Shown here piece by piece: positions 58,349 to 64,000 of a stretch of 64,000 nucleotides of DNA. The translations under genes were made by a program, and so were the position numbers. Each line of letters starts with the position of its first letter. The stretch's first letter is position 1. The stretch spans positions 7,731,468 through 7,795,467 of the forward strand of contig CM067507.1 of assembly GCA_034509495.1 (NCBI GenBank). Direction: 5' to 3'. This stretch comes from Acestrorhynchus altus (lineage: Eukaryota; Chordata; Actinopteri; Characiformes; Acestrorhynchidae). The notes beneath the pieces were generated by a model, which saw only the letters and a list, made by a program, of their open reading frames with translations, searched no databases and was not told where the DNA came from.

Positions 58349-59599
58349 GTTTGCAGAACGTAGCCTCTTATACAATACAAGGTTTTTCATTTTGTGCAAG
58401 CATTTGTAAATAAGACAAGGAAGATCCAGAATTTTGATCCTGGATAACCTTGTGTGTACAGAAAATGTAAGCAACGTAAAACCATGTTAAATGACTTAAT
58501 TTTATGCAAAAAAAAACAACAACATGAATTTGTATTAGTATTATTATTTGTATAGCCCACTAAAATGAGGTCGCATTTACTGTGTTTTGGAAAGATGACA
58601 ACAGATTGGACAAAAGTATGCTATCAGTTGTAAAAAAACCCCAACAAAACTGTAAACTCCCTGGAAAAGTACTGCCACAAGAGTAGAGGACAGAAGAAAA
58701 AGACTTCATAACTCAGATCTACCAATTTACAACAAGCAGTTCATTGCTTTCTAGAGAAAGCCACTATGACCTGGAGTTTTCTGGAGGTGTAAGACAATTT
58801 TTTCCCTCTACTATGTTTCTTGTGTCACTGCTGTGTTTGAAAATGAGCTCCTATTGTCTTGTAAATTCATCCAGGATAAATGTGCCTCATTCACTTTGTA
58901 AGAATTTTCTTACATTTGTTCTTGAGAAAAGTTATTACAAAAAGTCTACATTAGATTTATGATTGGTGTATTTTAAACCTCACGTGTTCATAGCTGTACT
59001 TATACGTATGATAACAAAATAAGTAAACATTGATGAATCTTCATAAAGACTGTGTAGCTGGTTTTTAAGATGACAGTTCTTCTCACAAATGGTTCATAAG
59101 TAAGGCCTAATGTTCTCATTTTTGTTCACAAAAAGAAAACTTTTATAGACCTGTTATTTCTGTGTCATTTTTGATAATTACACATGGGTCTATGTACATG
59201 GATTATGATAAAATCCATCTACCTTTGTAAGCTATCTAACTGCAACACCATCTTTACAGTCCTGTAAGTGCCACTGCTGAACTTGGCTTAACTCTAGGGA
59301 TATGGATTTGCATTTATGGAAAGTGGCAGGTGTAAAACGTGCTGTGCTATATGAATAAAGTCACTGTACTGAGATGCTGGAGGCAGTGTGGGAATATCAA
59401 GATATCTGAAGCAACAAGTATCAGGATAAATTACTGTTTCCGTGAATGAATGAATTAATGACTGAATGATGGGATGAAGTTAGTAAATGCAAATGTGAGA
59501 ATTAACAAAGTACATTGTTACTGTATTTTAAGCATCCATACTTGAGTATGAAATTGATGCTGAAACCTCACATATCTGAAAGAATTCTGCATGGATGAA

Positions 59600-60035
59600 T
59601 GAGGAAAAATATGTTTATAAAATATTCCATCAGCAGATGGAAACATGTAGTGCTCTAACATCTTCTGTCGACTCTGGACATTAAGGCCATAGGACTCTTG
59701 ATTTCCAAATGAAACATATTTTCATCTGAAAAGAGGACTATGGAGTACCGATCAACAGTTATATATACAGTACTCTCTGAAGTAGATAAACATTAACCTA
59801 TTTGCACTGCACTGAGCTGTGGAGCACTGGAACAGTGTTCCGTGGAATGACAGTGCTCCATCCAACACTTTTGGGATGAGTTAAAGAGATGGGTTCTGAT
59901 TTCATGACTTCCATACCACTCTTGTCACTGAATACAATCAGATCCTCACAGCAATGTTACATCATGTAGTAAAAAGCCTTCCCTGCAGCATAGAGACAGT
60001 TAGTCCAACAAAAGCAGGACAAACTCTTTTTAATA
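59600..60035. repeat. Tc1-like fragments
   Basis: 59690-59750 on the minus strand retains the text of a Tc1 segment (SSFQMKICFI-like, from the FSDESKFCISFGNQ region). 59870-60030 on the plus strand resembles the C-terminal coding and terminal region of another family. Both are short and decayed. Confidence 0.4.
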
Positions 60036-61428
60036 GCTTTGGTTTCAGAAGGAACAACAAATGAACATATGTACTATAGTCCAGCTATCTGAAAAGACAG
60101 ATGTATGAGTTGATCTAGCAGGTGTGAGCAGTTTAATGTTCATCTGAAACAGACAAAACCTCTCATTGCTACCACTCAGAATTTGCAGTAAGAGTGTAAC
60201 AAGCAATGAATCACTCGCACTGTTTTTTGGAGTCATTTATCATAGCTGGACTTTTATAGTGGCCTGTTTACAGTAAATCGAAGTTAATCCCAGAACTACC
60301 ATTTAAAGACACACTAAGTGGATTTAACCATTGTAACGGGATATAAAGCCTATAATTTGCTACTTACAAGTGAAATGTGAAAAAATGACTTAGCGTACCT
60401 TTAAAATGAATTAGCGATTACTTCGAAAAATCAATATACTTTCCCAACTGAGGAGCAACATTTTACTAATGCTCCTTTCTTGCCTTAGTACTATTATGGT
60501 GGGTTTACATGGATTTAGTGGGATAAATTAGAGCCAGAAAGTTAGCTGAGTTCAATTATCTGAATCGTAATGCTAAATAAAGAGGCACTAAAAGAGAAAA
60601 ATTAATCCGTTCTCTGACATCACATTAAAAGCCAAATCAGGAAGAACCAACCGGCCAGCCAGTTTCTGTTACTGTGGCAACACTGCCTGTAGAACCAAAA
60701 AGATGCTGGAAGCTCACTACATGTTTTGTGAATCTGTTCGTAAGGCAAAGGTTTGTATTAAAAAAGCAAACCCAGTTATTTATTAACCCTTTAAACATCT
60801 GAAAATAAGTATAAGCTATGCAGGTAGTCTGTTATGTTTACATTATGATGGATAAAAATTTCAGACTAGTGTATGAATGAATGAAGCCACATTTTCCAAA
60901 AACAGTAAGAGGCATAACTTCTTGGACTGCTTGATTCAAATTCTGAATATCATACATTGGCCTTCACACTGGCCTGAGTTCCTCAGAGGTGGCAGTTTAT
61001 TGGACATCAGAAACGCTCAGGGCCTTCAAGGTAAAATGTTTGAAATGGACAAGTGTCCAATCAGGCAATTGTGTTCTGTGGCATCAATATAGGAAACCCT
61101 AGATTCTACATTATTGGCTATGAATATGACTGAGAGTCAAATAAATTCATTAATACAGGTCATGCTACACCTTGACTGATACAAAAGTAAAATTTTAACT
61201 GTCCTCATTTTCCATGACATAAGCACCAGATAAATATTTTATCTAACCAATATCATTTAATTTACTTCAATCTTGGATTACAGAGGGAATAAGTAATATC
61301 TTGACTTCAGTAGATGAAAATTCCAGCAGAACAACACATTTACAGCAGAAAAACAAAATTTCACAATGAGTGGTTTTTTTTTCAAGATTGTTCAGGTTTA
61401 CCTTCTCAAATAGGTTTGATTCAAGCTT

Positions 61429-61934
61429 TACAGGGGTTGGACAATGAAACGGAAACACCTGTCATTTAAGTGTGGGAGGTTTTATGGCTAAATTGGAGCA
61501 GCCTGTTGGCCAATCTTCATTAATCGCACATTGCACCAGTAAGAGCAGAGTGTGAAGGTTCAATTAGCAGGTAAGAGCACATTATGAGTGACATACTAGA
61601 GTTCAAAAGAGGACAAATTGTTGGTGCACGTCTTGCTGGCACATCTGTGACCAAGACAGCAAGTCTTTGTGATGTATCAAGAGCCATGGTATCCAGGGTA
61701 ATGTCAGCAGACCACCAAGAAGGACTTACCACATGCAACAGGATTAACTGTGGACGCAAGAGGAAGCTGTCTGAAAGGGATGTTCAGGTGCTAACCCAGA
61801 TTGTATCCAAAAAATGTCATTCCCAAGACGAATTGACACTGTATTGGCCGCAAAAGGAGGCCCTAGTACACCATACTAATACATTATTGTGGTCTAAAAC
61901 CAGGTGTTTCAGTTTCATTGTCCAACCCCTCTGT
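61429..61934 (+). mobile_element. 0.5-kb internally deleted Tc1, copy C
   Basis: Left end TACAGGGGTTGGACAATGAA, right end TTGTCCAACCCCTCTG (one extra CT). It encodes the transposase start MSDILEFKRGQIVGARLAGT, SVTKTASLCDVSRAMVSRVM and GRKRKLSERDVQVLTQI, then jumps to terminal DNA. The best preserved of the three copies. Confidence 0.9.
61584..61880 (+). pseudogene. Truncated Tc1 transposase, DNA-binding part only
   Basis: An open frame begins at an ATG and gives a paired-type helix-turn-helix (KRGQIVGARLAGTSVTKTA ... SRAMVSRVM) and the basic GRKRKLSERD linker. The catalytic DDE domain has been deleted and replaced by right-terminal sequence. In a live copy it could bind ends but not cut; there is no evidence that it is expressed. 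Confidence 0.8.
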
Positions 61935-62221
61935 GTTTATAATGTATGCAATATATTTAACAAGCTGTCTAATCTACAATTACCAAAAAAAAGTTATTGT
62001 ACATGGTGCTTAAAATAAGACTAGAATTTCATAGTTTTCTGTGCCCAACATACCCACACACACCGTGACATTCTAGTAATATGTTAGTACTAAGCTCCGT
62101 ACTGGAACATTTTGACTATTTTAAATTCAAGCCAGACATTTGCACTAGCAGAAATTAGCATTTAATACGTGTAAAGAATTTTTGCTTTTAGGGTACAATC
62201 TGTAATTTGTAACTTTAGTAG

Positions 62222-62345
62222 ACTCATTAGAATAAGACCACATTAGAACCACCACCAGATGTTATTTGTGTGGTGGATATCAGCACATCAGGGACACCGA
62301 CATGGTAATGTTATGGTGTAAGTGGAGCTTTTAGGACCAAACATA
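62222..62345. repeat. Dispersed fish repeat fragment
   Basis: CCACATTAGAACCACCACCA and GACACCGACATGGTAATGTT are like segments of a common palindromic teleost repeat. Short and diverged. Confidence 0.4.
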
Positions 62346-63554
62346 TTCAGCCAAGATTGGAGCTGTCAATCCCCTAAACAATAAATTTACTACCAGTGTA
62401 TAAGTAGTGAATAAACATGTGATTTTAATTCAAATATACCACCAAACATACTGTAGAGTCAGTATTCAGATTAACACAATGCTCATGCACCCAAACAGGT
62501 CTCCAAGAGAACCATCATGGTCTCCCTAATGAGGAAATCTGCCTGTAAAATCTTTAGAAACTTCAAGTTCCCTGATTGTTTGACTGTCCTTATGGAAGAC
62601 TGTAACAGCTGTGCTTCAACAAAGAAAGAAGTAGTGTTTCTTCTTTCTAATAACATTCAATGTTTGTTCAGGAGATCTGAAGAATATTGTCAGGAAGGTT
62701 TGGAATAGGTACTAAATAATTATTACAAATAGGAACCAAAAGGATTCACAAAAAGTCCGCTTTTCTTTAAGATCAGGACATCTGGTATTCCACTTGCACT
62801 TCAATAGAAACAAATTACCATGTGCAAGCAAGAACAGCTCTGTGGTCAAAAACCGACAATGGATGAAGGACGAGAGAATGGCTAATAAAAGTGAGAATAG
62901 GGTTGCTTGGGTATCTTAAAATATTTAATAAAAGATCTAAACCTAGAGCCAAACCTAATCATACCCTACCCCATTCATACTGCTTTCATACTAACTGTTG
63001 GTCAATTCTTTCTGGAACATTCAAAAATACTACTGGCAACACCAACTACTTTCTAGTTTCTGCCTCACCGCACCAATGAGCACGTTCATATTCACACAAA
63101 ATAAAGCAACCATTCAACCTTTCAAAATTATATGTTTTCAGTAGCATTATGTGATGTTCTGATTTTGTTCCTAAAAGTGGAACTAAAAAAGAATGCATCA
63201 TGTATGGTCCTCCCCATTGTGCCAAACCAGCTCATTCTACAAGACCTCTCAAGGTACCTTTTGGTATTCATTACCAAGATGTTAGCAGCAGATCTATAAG
63301 CAAGTTCTATACATTGCAGGATGATGCCACAACAGACTGAACGTGTTGTTGCAGCACATTCTGGTGTAGACAGTGCAGACATACCCAGTCACCAAGATCA
63401 TTTAAAAGGAAACAGAACCAATCGGCAACATTCTTTGACTACACTAAGGTTCATTACAGATGCTTCTGTTGCACTGTGTTGACTAAAGTAACAATTCCTT
63501 ATCTTCTTACTGTGCCCTGGCTGTACCATTTGTTGCCCTCACCCATCGATAACC

Positions 63555-63650
63555 CTGTCATCAGTTTGTGGTTCTTCCCATCCCACATGGTAATCTGGCC
63601 ATAATGATTTGGTCCTTGTCAAAGTGCCTGAGAACCAAATTCAGATAAAT
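63555..63650. repeat. Dispersed fish repeat fragment
   Basis: CATGGTAATCTGGCCATAAT followed by TTGGTCCTTGTCAAAGTGCC resembles the end region of a common teleost DNA repeat. No ends delimited. Confidence 0.4.
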
Positions 63651-64000
63651 TTAAGAAGAAGATAAACTTTAAGTACCAACCATGCAATCTACTGAAACAA
63701 TTTAATCAGTCAGTCCAGATTAGAAGACAATGACTACTGCAGACATTGCTGGAACCATTATGTAAACATGTGCTTGTGATCCAATATTAAATAATCATAC
63801 ATAAAACTCTTGTATGCACCATTCTTATTCCTTATTTTAAAAGTGTTTTTCTGCAGATATTGATGATCCTGATATCATCATGCATCCCCCACAACAAAGG
63901 GATGCTGCAAAGGTCACAGTTTCTTTGATACAAATTTACCATCTTATTTAGAATTATGCAGGTATATAAAATTCAAATAAATAAATTTCAAATATTTTTG

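Larger units (their letters stand above)
32106..64000 (-). other. Presumed long 5' intron of srcin1 (or intergenic)
   Basis: Upstream of the first recognised srcin1 exon no segment encoding the mammalian N-terminal landmarks (for example RRHTVIAAQSLEAL or QPNYWSFKTRS) was found on the minus strand. The stretch is therefore either a first intron longer than 31.9 kb or includes 5' non-coding exons that cannot be recognised. It is repeat-rich. Confidence 0.5.

Noticed and set aside
60877..61092. 71-codon frame with IIHWPSHWPEF, reminiscent of the third catalytic motif of Tc1 transposases
   Set aside because: Only a few residues fit and no flanking Tc1 text was found, so it was not listed as an element.

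Overview
The window looks like nuclear DNA of a ray-finned fish (teleost). It is AT-rich and has widely spaced exons with canonical GT/AG splice sites. It also carries very long CA/GT, GA/CT, TA and AAT microsatellites, and many decayed Tc1-like transposons plus a tRNA-type SINE of kinds typical of teleosts. No bacterial-type operons, CRISPR arrays or tRNA/rRNA genes were seen. The species cannot be named from the sequence alone.

One host gene is recognised with confidence: SRCIN1 (p140Cap, SRC kinase signaling inhibitor 1), on the minus strand. Fifteen exons lie between 32105 and 7282. They cover about 1,070 codons, from the conserved region before the actin-interacting-protein-3-like block to near the C terminus. 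The true first exons should lie beyond 64000; none was found in 32106-64000, so that stretch reads as one very long 5' intron. At the 3' end the exon at 7440-7297 either splices onward to an exon I could not find or reads through its donor to a stop at 7284-7282. Exon phases agree along the whole chain except at 21204-21039, where the length is one base short of the phase needed. The nearby exon 20551-20410 has the right length but its coding similarity hops between frames and it carries a stop. These two exons sit among long dinucleotide repeats.

Region by region: 1-4552 is 3' flank without a recognised gene. 4553-5884 is a complete-ended Tc1 element. 5885-7281 is flank. 7282-32105 is the SRCIN1 exon region, whose introns hold Tc1 remnants (12016-13299, 22575-23345, 27900-28165, 29480-30290), one copy of a 0.5-kb internally deleted Tc1 family (30919-31453) and UG-rich tracts against several splice acceptors. 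32106-64000 is intronic or intergenic and dominated by repeats: a SINE, two more copies of the 0.5-kb Tc1 family, a LINE reverse-transcriptase tail, IS630-like transposase remnants, a solo LTR with a 5-bp target duplication, a decayed transposon-type ORF, and several degenerate tandem arrays.

I did not find a previously undescribed biological system. The observations most worth checking are the UG-repeat tracts at SRCIN1 3' splice sites, the clustered frame disruptions between those tracts (probably assembly errors, but decisive for the gene model), and the loss of one of the two tyrosine motifs through which p140Cap recruits Csk. Protein identities come from remembered family sequences, not from a search.
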